From an uncultured Selenomonas sp. (GTDB lineage: Bacteria > Bacillota > Negativicutes > Selenomonadales > Selenomonadaceae), in assembly GCA_900552565.1 (NCBI GenBank), contig USAK01000003.1, positions 1 through 64,000 of the forward strand: DNA of 64,000 nucleotides, given 5' to 3'. The notes under the pieces are model-generated. The model was given only the letters and a program-made list of their open reading frames with translations, searched no databases and had not been told where the DNA came from. Within the stretch, counting starts at the first letter, position 1; each line of letters starts with the position of its first letter. Shown one piece after another: positions 8,351-15,642 of this stretch. The position numbers were made by a program, and so were the translations under genes.

Positions 8351-10322
8351 GCATTGCATCTCCTCTGCTTGCGTCCGCCTTCGCCTGTGCGTCAGCTGCA
8401 CCGCTCAATACTTTCTGTGCGGCCTGCTCGGTGAACATCTGCGGCGTCACGTCGAAGCCCTGCTTCTGCCACCACTGCATCTGTACCTGCCATGGTGCGT
8501 CCGTGATAGATGCGCGCAAAGACTCGCTCGTCTTATCATCCTGCTGTGAGCTCTGCGCCTGCTGCTGTGCAAGCTCCTGCGGGTCGATGATAAAGTCATC
8601 GACATTCTTAAAGCCGACTTCCTCGATGATTCTCTTTGCGAGATTGTACCACTGCTGCGGCCCAGACAAGCCGACCTCGGCAAGCTGTGTTGAGAGCTCG
8701 CGGACCATCTGCAGGTTTTGCAGGTTCGTCTGCTTCGCTCCGGCGCCCATGCCCGCATTGACAATCAAGTCAAAGCTTCCGTCAAGGTCGCTCGGGTCAA
8801 TCTTCATCGGCCCATTCGTCAGCCGGATAACAAGCTCCTCGTTGATAAACAGCTGATTCAGCTTGATGAGAAAGCGGAAAAGCTCCGTCAATCCTGTTTC
8901 TGCAAAGATACGCGCGATAAGCTCAAGGCGCTGATTGCTCTGCTGTGTAATAATGCTGATGCCCGTAGCCGTCTTGTTCAGGCTGTTAGAGTCAAGGCCC
9001 TGATTGTATTTCGTAATGCCTGTGCGGTTTTCTTTTACCGTGTCCAGATATTCGAGCATATTAAATGTCCAGCTCTGCAGCTGTGCGGCTGGAAGCGGCT
9101 GTAACGCCTCGGACACATTGCCCTTGACGCGGATAAACTGCGCATTGTTCAGCACGTCGTTGATATCGACGAGAGCGGCGGTATCAATCGCCATCTTGCT
9201 GTCGTTGCCCTGCGCGATATTGTAAATCATCTGCCGGATAATCGCCGTTTTGCTGTGCTGCACCTGCGCGATCAAATCCGTAAATCCTGTTTCTGGCCAG
9301 ATGTGATGTGGTTCAACACGCGGCGAGAGCACGAAGAAAGGATTGCGCTCGTATGTGTTTTCCTCGCATCTCAAGATAACGCCATTCGATACAGTCACAA
9401 TCATCGGCGTCAGCCGCCCGTCAGGGTCGTCGCTCATGTTGAGATTTACATAGCACTCATAGAGCTCGACCTTCTGCCTGCCCGTGTCTGTGCTGTTCGG
9501 CTGCTCGTCGATATATTCGTTGTTCTGCGTATCAAGCGTCGTGTAGTGCGGCGCTACTGCCTTCTGTGCGACTTCCTCGACATTCTGATACATGCCAGAT
9601 TCTTCCTGCATTCGCAGATAGTCGATTGAGACAATCTTGCGATGCGCTACAAAGTCAGCGTCTTCAAGTCTCGTAGCGTCCGGCGAGAATCTAAACTCGC
9701 TCGCCATCAAATTCATGACACGCGGGCGGTTTTTCACAAGCTCCTGCGCCGTATACGTAACATTGATGCCGCCTGTAGGGTTTGTCTCTGCGGCGTTTAC
9801 TTTGATGCCCATCTGCTCGGCCTGCGGGCGGTACTGCGCGTATGCTTCGGCGTCCATCGTGATAGTCTTCTGTACGTCCTTGTACTCGCGGTCCCAATCT
9901 ACTTTGATGATGCCTAGGTTCGTAATGAGTGCATCCTTTGCCCAGCGATAGAATTTCATGAAGAACTTGTTCTGCTGCAGCTCGTAATTGATAAGCTCCT
10001 GCATTTTTTCTGCTCTGTCGCTGTCTTCATCCGTGCCATCTGCGCCCTGAATTGTCACGACGTCTGTACTGCCAAAAAACGTTTTCATCAGTACCGGCAT
10101 CGTGCTTTCAATGGTATCCTGTACGTCCGTGCTCGTAATCTCGCAGCGCTTAGAGAGTCGCGGAAACATCTTACGATAATAGTCTTTGTCTGCGTGGAAG
10201 ATTGCGTAACGTTCCATCACAGCAGGCTCGATTGTCTCTTCGTAATATGCGTTCGCCGCATCGATATCCTGCTTTAATTTTGCTATAATCGTGTCTCGCT
10301 TATCTTCTGGTATCTTTAGCAA
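8166..10322 (-). CDS. Portal protein, P22-like
   Basis: The 718-aa product matches the large portal class of short-tailed phages in length and position after the large terminase. The N-terminal helical region, the wing (KFFMKFYRWAKDALITNLGI) and the stem-like segments are followed by a conserved block with TGITKYNQGLDSNSLNKTATG near residue 440. The last 70 residues are low complexity, Ala/Gly/Ser-rich, and overlap the next gene by about 185 bp. The protein forms the dodecameric ring at one capsid vertex through which DNA is packaged. Confidence 0.88.
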   Translation of the reverse strand: MLKIPEDKRDTIIAKLKQDIDAANAYYEETIEPAVMERYAIFHADKDYYRKMFPRLSKRCEITSTDVQDTIESTMPVLMKTFFGSTDVVTIQGADGTDEDSDRAEKMQELINYELQQNKFFMKFYRWAKDALITNLGIIKVDWDREYKDVQKTITMDAEAYAQYRPQAEQMGIKVNAAETNPTGGINVTYTAQELVKNRPRVMNLMASEFRFSPDATRLEDADFVAHRKIVSIDYLRMQEESGMYQNVEEVAQKAVAPHYTTLDTQNNEYIDEQPNSTDTGRQKVELYECYVNLNMSDDPDGRLTPMIVTVSNGVILRCEENTYERNPFFVLSPRVEPHHIWPETGFTDLIAQVQHSKTAIIRQMIYNIAQGNDSKMAIDTAALVDINDVLNNAQFIRVKGNVSEALQPLPAAQLQSWTFNMLEYLDTVKENRTGITKYNQGLDSNSLNKTATGISIITQQSNQRLELIARIFAETGLTELFRFLIKLNQLFINEELVIRLTNGPMKIDPSDLDGSFDLIVNAGMGAGAKQTNLQNLQMVRELSTQLAEVGLSGPQQWYNLAKRIIEEVGFKNVDDFIIDPQELAQQQAQSSQQDDKTSESLRASITDAPWQVQMQWWQKQGFDVTPQMFTEQAAQKVLSGAADAQAKADASRGDAMHDRLQQANLAGPRGGGRMAGTTSNAGAQAGGSTGALEPASQYNGTMAGNAAGSTTAGVSSY

Positions 10323-10334
10323 ATCTTTTTCACC

Positions 10335-11594
10335 TCACATAGCACCGGCAAGCGGCATCGCGATATTCCTGCCGCCGCCCGCGTGCCATCCCATCTCTCT
10401 AAACAGCGAATACCTTAGCGCATCAATCAAATGATTGTCTCTATCTACTGGTCTCGGCAGCACATTGCCGTCTTTATCTTCGTCCCATTTGTAAATGGTC
10501 AGTTCATTGACGAGCTCCGGCAGATTGTCATTGACCACAATGTTCAGCTTCTGCAGCCATTGGATGCCGAAATTGATACTGTCTTTTCCTTTTTCCGTGG
10601 GTATTGCTGTCACGCCGTACTGCCGCAGCTCCGCAATGCTCTTAGGCTCTGCCGAATCACAGACAACAACTTCCTGCCCGCAGAGGTTCACAATCTCGGC
10701 AGCCAGCAGGTCATTTGTCAGCCCGCGCAGGTACCGCGCATCGATGATGTAAAGCGTGTTCGCCCGCTCATCGTAGTGGCTGCGGATGAGGGCGGCGGGA
10801 TCATCTGCAAAACCGAAGTCCAAACCATTCTGAAACGTATCAAACCTGCTCGGGTCGATGTGTTCAACATGCCAATTTTTGAAAATGACCTTGCCGAGCA
10901 CGCCCCAGTTGCCATTCGTGTAGACATCGCGGAAATAAGGGTCGCGCTCTTGCTCCAGCTCGCGCCTATCGCCATCTGTCAGGAAGACATTGTCGCGGTA
11001 CGTCGTCTTGAGGATAGAGAGTGTATCACTCTTGTAGCTCGTCCTGCTCCCATCCCAGCGTCCCTCGAAGTATTCCTTGTATATCCAGTGCGTCTGGTAG
11101 ACCGGATTGAAAGAGAGGATGATGCGCTTCTCAACAATGGAGATACCGCGCAGGCGCTTGCGCAGCTGCTTGATATCTCCATATTCGGCCTCCGTCGCTT
11201 CCTCAATCCAGATATCCGTGATGACACCCTTGGCAGGCGTGATGGACTTGACCTTCTCCACATCATCGAGGCCGGCGAACATAATTTGGAAGCCATTCGG
11301 CCCCGTGATGACCATCTCGCTCTTATTCTCATGGAAGAGCTTCCCCGCCTTGAAGAAGTGGATGGCCTTCGTGATTTCGTTGTAGACCGACTTACGGACC
11401 GTCCTCGCGACCTTGCGGACAATCAGATAATTATGCCCACCGTGGAGCATATCCCAGATGCACCGCTGTGCGAGAAAGTAGCTCTTGCCCGAAGACGAGC
11501 CGCCGTAGAAGATCTGCAAGTACGTCGTATCCTCGAGGTACGGCAGATAGACAGGATTGAAGCACTTCGAGCTGACCTTGACATTAATCTTCAT
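10335..11594 (-). CDS. Terminase large subunit (PBSX-type)
   Basis: The 419-aa product is the packaging motor and nuclease. Walker A is GGSSSGKS at residues 31-38; the Walker B region ITDIWIEEA lies at about 126-134. The RNase H-like nuclease has acidic residues in GLDFGF (Asp 260), VVCDSAEP (Asp 315) and HLIDALRY (Asp 393). Its start overlaps the small subunit gene by 11 bp with a GAGGTGA ribosome site. All motifs are intact. Confidence 0.93.
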   Translation of the reverse strand: MKINVKVSSKCFNPVYLPYLEDTTYLQIFYGGSSSGKSYFLAQRCIWDMLHGGHNYLIVRKVARTVRKSVYNEITKAIHFFKAGKLFHENKSEMVITGPNGFQIMFAGLDDVEKVKSITPAKGVITDIWIEEATEAEYGDIKQLRKRLRGISIVEKRIILSFNPVYQTHWIYKEYFEGRWDGSRTSYKSDTLSILKTTYRDNVFLTDGDRRELEQERDPYFRDVYTNGNWGVLGKVIFKNWHVEHIDPSRFDTFQNGLDFGFADDPAALIRSHYDERANTLYIIDARYLRGLTNDLLAAEIVNLCGQEVVVCDSAEPKSIAELRQYGVTAIPTEKGKDSINFGIQWLQKLNIVVNDNLPELVNELTIYKWDEDKDGNVLPRPVDRDNHLIDALRYSLFREMGWHAGGGRNIAMPLAGAM

Positions 11595-12027
11595 CTAGTT
11601 TCACCTCAATCATCAGCCCGTCGCCGCCCGCGCCAGTCTCGCCGATGGCCGTCTTGGCAACCGCTTGCAAGTCCTTGAGCGCCCTGGCAAGCGTCGCAAG
11701 ATCAGACGGACGCGAGGCATCTGCCAGCATGGCCTTCGCCTTCGCGATACCCTCACGCGAAATGTTGAAGCATTCAAGGTCATACCGTGCCGACTCATCA
11801 GACAGCGTCTCAGCTTTTTTGCTTTCGCGTTTTTTGCCTACTTTGTTGGCAAATCTTTCGCGCTTTACCGGCCACTGCCCGCGGCTGCACTGACGGCCGA
11901 CCGTCGACAGCGAGAAACCGTACTTCGCAACCAAGTCATTGAGAGACGGGTACTCGATATCGCCCTTCTCATTGACAACGCCTTCGATATACTCCTGGGC
12001 AATCTTTCTCCAATCATACTTCGGCAC
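11584..12027 (-). CDS. Terminase small subunit
   Basis: The product has an N-terminal DNA-binding helix-turn-helix (LNDLVAKYGFSLSTVGRQC) and a C-terminal helical assembly domain. A GTG at 12027 behind GGTAGGTGAT is the best start (147 aa); the frame stays open to a TTG at 12069. It recognises the packaging site in concatemeric DNA and recruits the large subunit, whose gene overlaps it. Confidence 0.8.
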   Translation of the reverse strand: MPKYDWRKIAQEYIEGVVNEKGDIEYPSLNDLVAKYGFSLSTVGRQCSRGQWPVKRERFANKVGKKRESKKAETLSDESARYDLECFNISREGIAKAKAMLADASRPSDLATLARALKDLQAVAKTAIGETGAGGDGLMIEVKLDED

Positions 12028-12065
12028 AGTATCACCTACCTTTCTTTCATCGCACTCTTCACAGC

Positions 12066-12155
12066 TCAAACTGTACAGAAAACGCCGGTCTCCTCTGGCT
12101 TATCATCGCAGTACATGAATTTGATGCCGTACTGCTTTGCGGCCTCGTGCTCCAT
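12066..12155 (-). CDS. Possible 29-aa phage peptide
   Basis: An ATG with a GGAGGATGTGAG site starts a 29-codon frame with a balanced, acidic product (MEHEAAKQYGIKFMYCDDKP). It lies just upstream of the terminase genes. The leader sequence resembles that at about 12,415, so this may be a remnant of a duplicated small gene. Nothing is known of its role. Confidence 0.35.
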   Translation of the reverse strand: MEHEAAKQYGIKFMYCDDKPEETGVFCTV

Positions 12156-12166
12156 CTCACATCCTC

Positions 12167-12220
12167 CTACACTGCGACGATGATAGCCGCCATCACGCAC
12201 GTCGCACAAGAAGCTATCAT
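12167..12220 (-). CDS. Possible 17-aa hydrophobic peptide
   Basis: Its ATG overlaps the stop of the 62-aa gene as ATGA. The peptide ends in AAIIVAV, very like the end of the 28-aa peptide at 12422-12508. The layout (gene, ATGA, small membrane peptide, GGAGGATGTGAG) is seen twice in this stretch, so it may be a shortened copy. Confidence 0.25.
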   Translation of the reverse strand: MIASCATCVMAAIIVAV

Positions 12221-12405
12221 ACATCCTCCACCGGCTCATACGTTTCTGCGAAGATGTCCGGCTTACACGGATACTGCTCACCGTGTACACCAGTGATGAT
12301 GTAATCACCTACCGACGCGTGATGATCGCCTTCCAGCGTATGGATGACCATCTCTTTATCCGTCTGGTACGCTTCAATCACGACAGGAATCTTTCTGTAC
12401 TTCAT
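12217..12405 (-). CDS. Conserved small phage protein
   Basis: The 62-aa product [16 protein letters not shown] with the C-terminal pattern [20 protein letters not shown] is a widespread family in phages of Gram-positive bacteria, with length typical for the family. No enzymatic role is known to me. It sits in a run of tiny genes before the terminase operon. Confidence 0.8.
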   Translation of the reverse strand: MKYRKIPVVIEAYQTDKEMVIHTLEGDHHASVGDYIITGVHGEQYPCKPDIFAETYEPVEDV

Positions 12406-12421
12406 TCCATCTCACATCCTC

Positions 12422-12508
12422 CTACATCGCAATAATCGCCGCCGTCGTAGCAGCTACGCAGATGGCTGTCAGCGCGATCAGCAACAGCATCGTCATATCT
12501 TCGCTCAT
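12422..12508 (-). CDS. Possible 28-aa membrane peptide
   Basis: The start overlaps the stop of the preceding (frameshifted) gene as ATGA. The product is one hydrophobic segment (MLLLIALTAICVAATTAAII) with a short polar N-terminus. Coupling supports translation, but its size makes the call uncertain. Confidence 0.4.
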   Translation of the reverse strand: MSEDMTMLLLIALTAICVAATTAAIIAM

Positions 12509-12755
12509 TCGTCGGCAACCATTATGTTTTCCCATTTGCGGTACGCATCGACATACGTCTCATGCTTATCGCCATTGTACGTCAGCTCATAGTACATGCC
12601 GTCCGGCACCGTCGTGCCGAGAAGCGTTTCCAATTCTGAAGCGTCTTGCAAAACCACACGACATACACATCATCGACCGAGATTTTCTGCTTGTCCGTCT
12701 TATCTACTCGTGCGTTGAAGTAGTCAACGACGATCTGTTTCGCTTTTTCCTGCAT
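12505..12755 (-). pseudogene. Frameshifted copy of a small phage gene
   Basis: The start MQEKAKQIVVDYFNAR and the segment DVYVVWFCKTLQNWK closely match the intact gene at 15643-15885. After LQNWK the match continues in another frame (DGMYYELTYNGDKHETYVDAYRKWEN). The total length is 251 bp, one base short of a whole number of codons, so a single base was lost near 12,637. The ribosome site GGAGGATTAAG and the stop are intact. In the present frame it gives a truncated product. Confidence 0.75.
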
Positions 12756-12778
12756 TCTTAATCCTCCATTCTACGCAC

Positions 12779-12812
12779 GAAAAAAGACTAGCCGAATGAC
12801 TATCCTTTCCCG
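12779..12812 (-). terminator. Terminator-like hairpin 1
   Basis: On the minus strand AAAGGATAG pairs with CTAGTCTTT (imperfect) and is followed by T residues. It closely resembles the hairpin at 13104-13138, so the tRNA-like region is bracketed by two related hairpins. Confidence 0.5.
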
Positions 12813-12835
12813 ATGTGTTGTTGTTACCCTCTAAA

Positions 12836-12905
12836 TAGGACGGCACAAGCCCATCGAAGCTCGTTTCTCCCGTTTGTTCGAGTGTTTTTCCGTATAAACT
12901 AGCCG
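12836..12905 (-). other. tRNA-like sequence 2 (degenerate)
   Basis: Acceptor-like ends GACGGC and GCCGTC and a D-arm GTTT/AAAC resemble those of the neighbouring element. The anticodon arm is poor and the T-arm only roughly present (ACGAGC, TTCGATG, GGCTTGT). It shares the first 15 bases with the copy at 12955-13029, so it is probably a decayed duplicate. Confidence 0.3.
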
Positions 12906-12954
12906 TCATAATAAACCGTACAGCGAGACGTTAGCCTCCCATACGGTATGATAT

Positions 12955-13029
12955 GGAGACGGCGCGAGGATTCGAACCCTGCTTCTGCGGATTATGCTAA
13001 CCGATGTTTTGCCTTATAAACTAGCCGTC
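12955..13029 (-). other. tRNA-like sequence 1 (possible tRNA pseudogene)
   Basis: It has paired acceptor ends GACGGC/GCCGTC followed by TCCA, a D-arm GTTT/AAAC with GG in the loop, and a T-loop GGTTCGAATCC. The anticodon stem does not pair well, and the T-stem has a mismatch. A GCA triplet sits in the centre of the anticodon arm, but no anticodon can be assigned. It may be a decayed phage tRNA or an RNA mimicking tRNA ends. Confidence 0.4.
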
Positions 13030-13103
13030 ATTTTGGAGAGCGGGAATCACCATAAGAAAGCAGCGAACAATGAACAACTACTTATCCCGCCCATGTGATT
13101 GCA

Positions 13104-13138
13104 ACAAAAAAGACTAGCGGTTGGACTAGCCTTTTCTG
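13104..13138 (-). terminator. Terminator hairpin 2
   Basis: On the minus strand AAGGCTAG pairs with CTAGTCTT across an 8-base loop and is followed by a T run. The region 13140-13341 between it and the next terminator contains no gene that I can support. A promoter serving the terminase operon would be expected here, but I see no near-consensus one. Confidence 0.65.
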
Positions 13139-13341
13139 CTTCGTGTGAAACTTCTATCCATCAAGAGGAAATTAGAAAAAAAGAGGTACTGGTGCATCCA
13201 GCGTCCTGCCGCCGTCCGCATCATGACAGGCCGCAATCACGGCCTATCCCGCTGACCTTCTGGTCTAGCGCGCTATCTAATAGCTTACTCTATTATCATA
13301 GCACATAAAAACGCCCAAAAAGTTGCAGACTTTTGCAAAAT

Positions 13342-13371
13342 AAAAAGCCGGAGATTTTCTCTCCGGCTCTC
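13342..13371 (-). terminator. Strong intrinsic terminator after the RHH cassette
   Basis: On the minus strand AGCCGGAGA pairs perfectly with TCTCCGGCT across five bases and is followed by TTTTATTTT. It lies directly past the stop of the first ribbon-helix-helix gene and closes the two-cassette region. Confidence 0.9.
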
Positions 13372-13372
13372 A

Positions 13373-13558
13373 TCATATTTCTTTGCCTGCTTTCTCGTAG
13401 CAAGCGCGCCTGACGTATTCCGCAAGGCTCATGCCCTGCGCCTCGGCCCATTGCTTGATGATTGCTTTCTCGCCTTGGGGGATTCTGACAGCCATCAGGT
13501 CATAGGTTTTAGCTGCGTACTTTTGATTAGCCCTTAGCTGGGCCTTGCTGGCGGTCAT
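13373..13558 (-). CDS. Ribbon-helix-helix regulator 1 (Aca-like candidate)
   Basis: The 61-aa product from the ATG at 13558 (coupled to the acidic gene by ATGA) has a beta strand YDLMAVRIP followed by two helices, GEKAIIKQWAEAQG and SLAEYVRRACYEKAG, the Arc/MetJ-like DNA-binding plan. It is a paralogue of the gene at 13911-14099: both carry RAN.KY/KW, R.P.G, IKQWAE..G.S.A.Y and AC.EK. The likely role is autorepression at the 18-bp palindrome in promoter 13875-13903, in the way anti-CRISPR-associated (Aca) proteins act. The family comparison is mine; binding is inferred. Confidence 0.8.
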   Translation of the reverse strand: MTASKAQLRANQKYAAKTYDLMAVRIPQGEKAIIKQWAEAQGMSLAEYVRRACYEKAGKEI

Positions 13559-13824
13559 TTGTCTGCCTCGATTGCGGCTGCACATTTTTCCATGAGGTCG
13601 TCACGGCCATCGTAGTCGTCAACGTCGCAAAGGTCTGCCAGCTGGTCGAATGCACTCGGGTCTGTCTCATCCCAAGCGTCGAGGTTGTCGAGGTAGTCAT
13701 ACAGCTCTTCGGCGTCTGGTTTGTGCCAGATTTTGCAAAGCTCGTCTCTCTCTTCTGAGTCGTGGCAATCAATAAAAATATCTTCCGTCGTGTAATCCGT
13801 GCAATCATTGTTCAAGTAAATCAT
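13555..13824 (-). CDS. Very acidic 89-aa protein, candidate anti-CRISPR
   Basis: No family is recognised. The product is strongly acidic throughout (LYDYLDNLDAWDETDPSAFD), with five Cys and no membrane segment, and would be a DNA-mimic-like negative surface. It is the first gene behind promoter 13875-13903 with a GGAGGT site, and its stop overlaps the start of the ribbon-helix-helix gene. The sister cassette has an AcrIF11-like gene in the same place behind the same promoter. By this guilt by association it may inhibit a host defence system. An alternative is a phage protein of unrelated function. Confidence 0.75.
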   Translation of the reverse strand: MIYLNNDCTDYTTEDIFIDCHDSEERDELCKIWHKPDAEELYDYLDNLDAWDETDPSAFDQLADLCDVDDYDGRDDLMEKCAAAIEADK

Positions 13825-13874
13825 GGTGTACCTCCTTGCCTTTCGGCTCTGTCTTTATCTCTCTTTCTGTTTAT

Positions 13875-13903
13875 ATTGTACTGCAGGCAGTACAGCTTGT
13901 CAA
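13875..13903 (-). promoter_or_regulatory. Cassette promoter P1 with embedded 18-bp operator
   Basis: On the minus strand the -35 box is TTGACA (13903-13898) and the -10 box TACAAT (13880-13875), 17 bp apart: almost consensus. The spacer holds the palindrome TGTACTGCCTGCAGTACA (13894-13877), which overlaps the -10. The leader then carries a small GCCGAAAGGC hairpin just before the AAGGAGG ribosome site. A bound repressor would block RNA polymerase directly. The same arrangement occurs at 14627-14655. Confidence 0.9.
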
Positions 13904-13910
13904 GCACTTT

Positions 13911-14099
13911 TTAAGATTTTCTCGAAACTTTTTCTGATTTTTCTTTACATGCCTGCTGAATGTAGGCAGCCATACTCAGGCCGCATTCTTCTGCCCACTG
14001 CTTAATCATATCCCTCGTGCCCTTTGGAGCACGGAACGATATTTGCTCATAATTCTCTTTTACCCACTTTACATTGGCTCTTTTTCTACTTTCTTGCAT
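13911..14099 (-). CDS. Ribbon-helix-helix regulator 2 (Aca-like candidate)
   Basis: The 62-aa product from the ATG at 14099 has a strand YEQISFRAP and helices GTRDMIKQWAEECG and SMAAYIQQACKEKSE, matching the paralogue at 13373-13558. The start codon is immediately after the AcrIF11-like gene. It probably autoregulates that operon at 14629-14646 and, given identical operators, may cross-regulate the other cassette. No terminator lies between this gene and promoter P1. Confidence 0.8.
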   Translation of the reverse strand: MQESRKRANVKWVKENYEQISFRAPKGTRDMIKQWAEECGLSMAAYIQQACKEKSEKVSRKS

Positions 14100-14101
14100 T
14101 A

Positions 14102-14574
14102 TTATCTTTCCTCTTTCATCACAGCGCCGGGACAAACGATGTAGGACGTCCCGTGCTCGTCGTGCACGCGTACACCCTTATATCCCATTTTTTCAGCCAG
14201 CAGGCTAGCCTGCCGCTGCATTTCATATGACATCTCCCACTCTTCCAACCTCGGAAACATACGATTTATAACTTCGCTCTGTTCATCGTCTGCTTCCCAC
14301 GGCGACACCTCGTCGCAGACGATGTCGAGCATGATGTCGGCATCATCGCCCCATAGAGCGTGAGCTGCATCAACTGACGCTTCTTCATACGCCAACTCGC
14401 CGACATCTGCAATATCATCGTCTGGGATATCGACGCTGTAATAATAGCGCGGTTCAGCCCCTGGGCCACACGCACTCTCTTCATCTGCGGCAAAAAAAAC
14501 ATGCCGTTAAACAGGTCTCCCGCATGGATGGTCATATCTGTGATTTTGTCATAACTACCGTGAAACAGCTTCAT
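14102..14574 (-). pseudogene. AcrIF11-like ADP-ribosyltransferase anti-CRISPR, frameshifted at an 8-T run
   Basis: The start MKLFHGSYDKITDM and the end GYKGVRVHDEHGTSYIVCPG match, from memory, the opening (ELFHGSYEEISEI) and closing (GYTSVEMEDEHGTTWLCLPG) of AcrIF11. That protein ADP-ribosylates Cas8f and blocks type I-F CRISPR. The two halves are in different frames; the break is a run of eight T (plus-strand A at 14492-14499). Adding one T restores a 157-aa protein of the right order of parts (MFFFAADEES follows). It could be a null allele, a slippery or phase-variable tract, or a sequencing error. A perfect promoter, leader and GGAGG site precede it. Confidence 0.75.
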
Positions 14575-14626
14575 TGTGATTACCTCCTTGCCCTTCCGGG
14601 CTGTTCTCTTTTCTCTTTCTGTCTAT

Positions 14627-14655
14627 ATTGTACTGCAGGCAGTACAGCTTGTCAA
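14627..14655 (-). promoter_or_regulatory. Cassette promoter P2 with embedded 18-bp operator
   Basis: The -35 TTGACA (14655-14650) and -10 TACAAT (14632-14627) are 17 bp apart, with the palindrome TGTACTGCCTGCAGTACA at 14646-14629. The leader contains a GCCCGGAAGGGC hairpin before AAGGAGG. Promoter, operator and leader layout are the same as in P1, showing a duplicated control unit. Confidence 0.9.
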
Positions 14656-14687
14656 CACCTTTTTGCAAAAATTTTATGTATACAAAA

Positions 14688-14715
14688 GGCGGCAGGTCAT
14701 CCCTACCGCCTATAT
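14688..14715 (-). terminator. Terminator after the ArpU-like gene
   Basis: On the minus strand GGCGG.AGG pairs with CCTGCCGCC and is followed by TTTT. It isolates promoter P2 from upstream transcription. Confidence 0.75.
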
Positions 14716-14740
14716 ATAGAAGCGAACCTATCAGCAATCC

Positions 14741-15214
14741 TTACAAGTCTGGCATCACGCTGACAAGATTGAGCTGGCAAGCAATCTCGCACGCGCGGTG
14801 CAGGAACTCGCTCCGTATCCGATACACCGTGCTCTTGTCCATCGCCATCTTTAGCGCCGTCTCCTGCGAGCTGTGCCCGTTGTAGTAGTATTCCATCGTC
14901 CGCGCTTCGGTCGCTGGGCGGTCGCGGTACACATGCCGTATCACCTTCAGCCAGTCCTCGGGCCGTCTCACAATCACGCCGTCATCGAGCTTTACAGCTG
15001 TAAGCGGAGTCGCCGCGTCGATTGCCTCACTTGCCGTTGGGTCACTCACAAAAGCGTGGCCGCTCGACGCGCCGCCGCTATGCCCGTGCTTGTGCCCTAG
15101 CCGCGCCTCTCGTACTGCGCGTGCAATCTCGTCTCTGCGGTACATCACCCAGCCGATACGCTTGTACGCAGCCGCGTGATAGTCATGTTGCTGTGACTCA
15201 ATCTCCATCCTCAT
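14741..15214 (-). CDS. ArpU/RinA-like late transcription regulator
   Basis: The 157-aa product has a C-terminal sigma-region-4-like helix-turn-helix (SSQETALKMAMDKSTVYRIR at about residues 114-133) and a preceding helical region. Such proteins sit at the end of the early operon of Gram-positive phages and switch on packaging and structural genes. Position here, at the end of the early genes and before the terminase, fits. The assignment to the ArpU group rather than another late regulator is an inference. Confidence 0.7.
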   Translation of the reverse strand: MRMEIESQQHDYHAAAYKRIGWVMYRRDEIARAVREARLGHKHGHSGGASSGHAFVSDPTASEAIDAATPLTAVKLDDGVIVRRPEDWLKVIRHVYRDRPATEARTMEYYYNGHSSQETALKMAMDKSTVYRIRSEFLHRACEIACQLNLVSVMPDL

Positions 15215-15330
15215 CCCTCCCGCGTCTCCGTACTCTCCGCATCTTGCGCCGTACCATGCTTGTCGCGCTGATTTCGCAAAACCCTTTCGACCAATCTGTA
15301 TGCATTATTTCTTGCGTCACACTTCTTCAT
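15211..15330 (-). CDS. Small 39-aa phage protein
   Basis: ATG at 15330 has a GAGGTGAG site, and the stop overlaps the start of the late regulator as ATGA. The product is basic at the N-terminus (MKKCDARNNAYRLVERVLRN) and acidic at the end. The function is unknown. Confidence 0.5.
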   Translation of the reverse strand: MKKCDARNNAYRLVERVLRNQRDKHGTAQDAESTETREG

Positions 15331-15346
15331 CGGCTCACCTCAAAAC

Positions 15347-15601
15347 TCATTTCTCAATCCATTTACCCAGCGCATCATCAAGCCATTCTGCTAGCTTTCC
15401 GGCGCAGACACCCACCCATAGCGGAATCATGAAAAAGACATATACAAAAATGATTTTATAGTGACTTTGCGGGTATTTACGCCATATATTCGGCGCATTT
15501 GTTACTGCCAGTTTAAGCATTTCTGTGCAAAATATCAGCCACTTATAAAATAAATTTACAGCAGTATTTATACTTTGTATCAGCTCGCTTTCTTTTGTCA
15601 T
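15347..15601 (-). CDS. Small phage membrane protein
   Basis: The 84-aa product has one clear membrane segment (IIFVYVFFMIPLWVGVCAG) and a weaker hydrophobic stretch near residue 22. Both ends are charged. It is not obviously a holin. The function is unknown. Confidence 0.6.
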   Translation of the reverse strand: MTKESELIQSINTAVNLFYKWLIFCTEMLKLAVTNAPNIWRKYPQSHYKIIFVYVFFMIPLWVGVCAGKLAEWLDDALGKWIEK

Positions 15602-15642
15602 CGTCTATCACCTCACAAATATCATGTATCTATCGCTTGGCA

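Noticed and set aside
12724..12909. A 61-codon frame across the hairpin and tRNA-like region
   Set aside because: It runs through a terminator and a tRNA-like element and has no ribosome site.
12955..13029. Functional tRNA-Cys
   Set aside because: A GCA is present but the anticodon stem does not pair and the T-stem has a mismatch.
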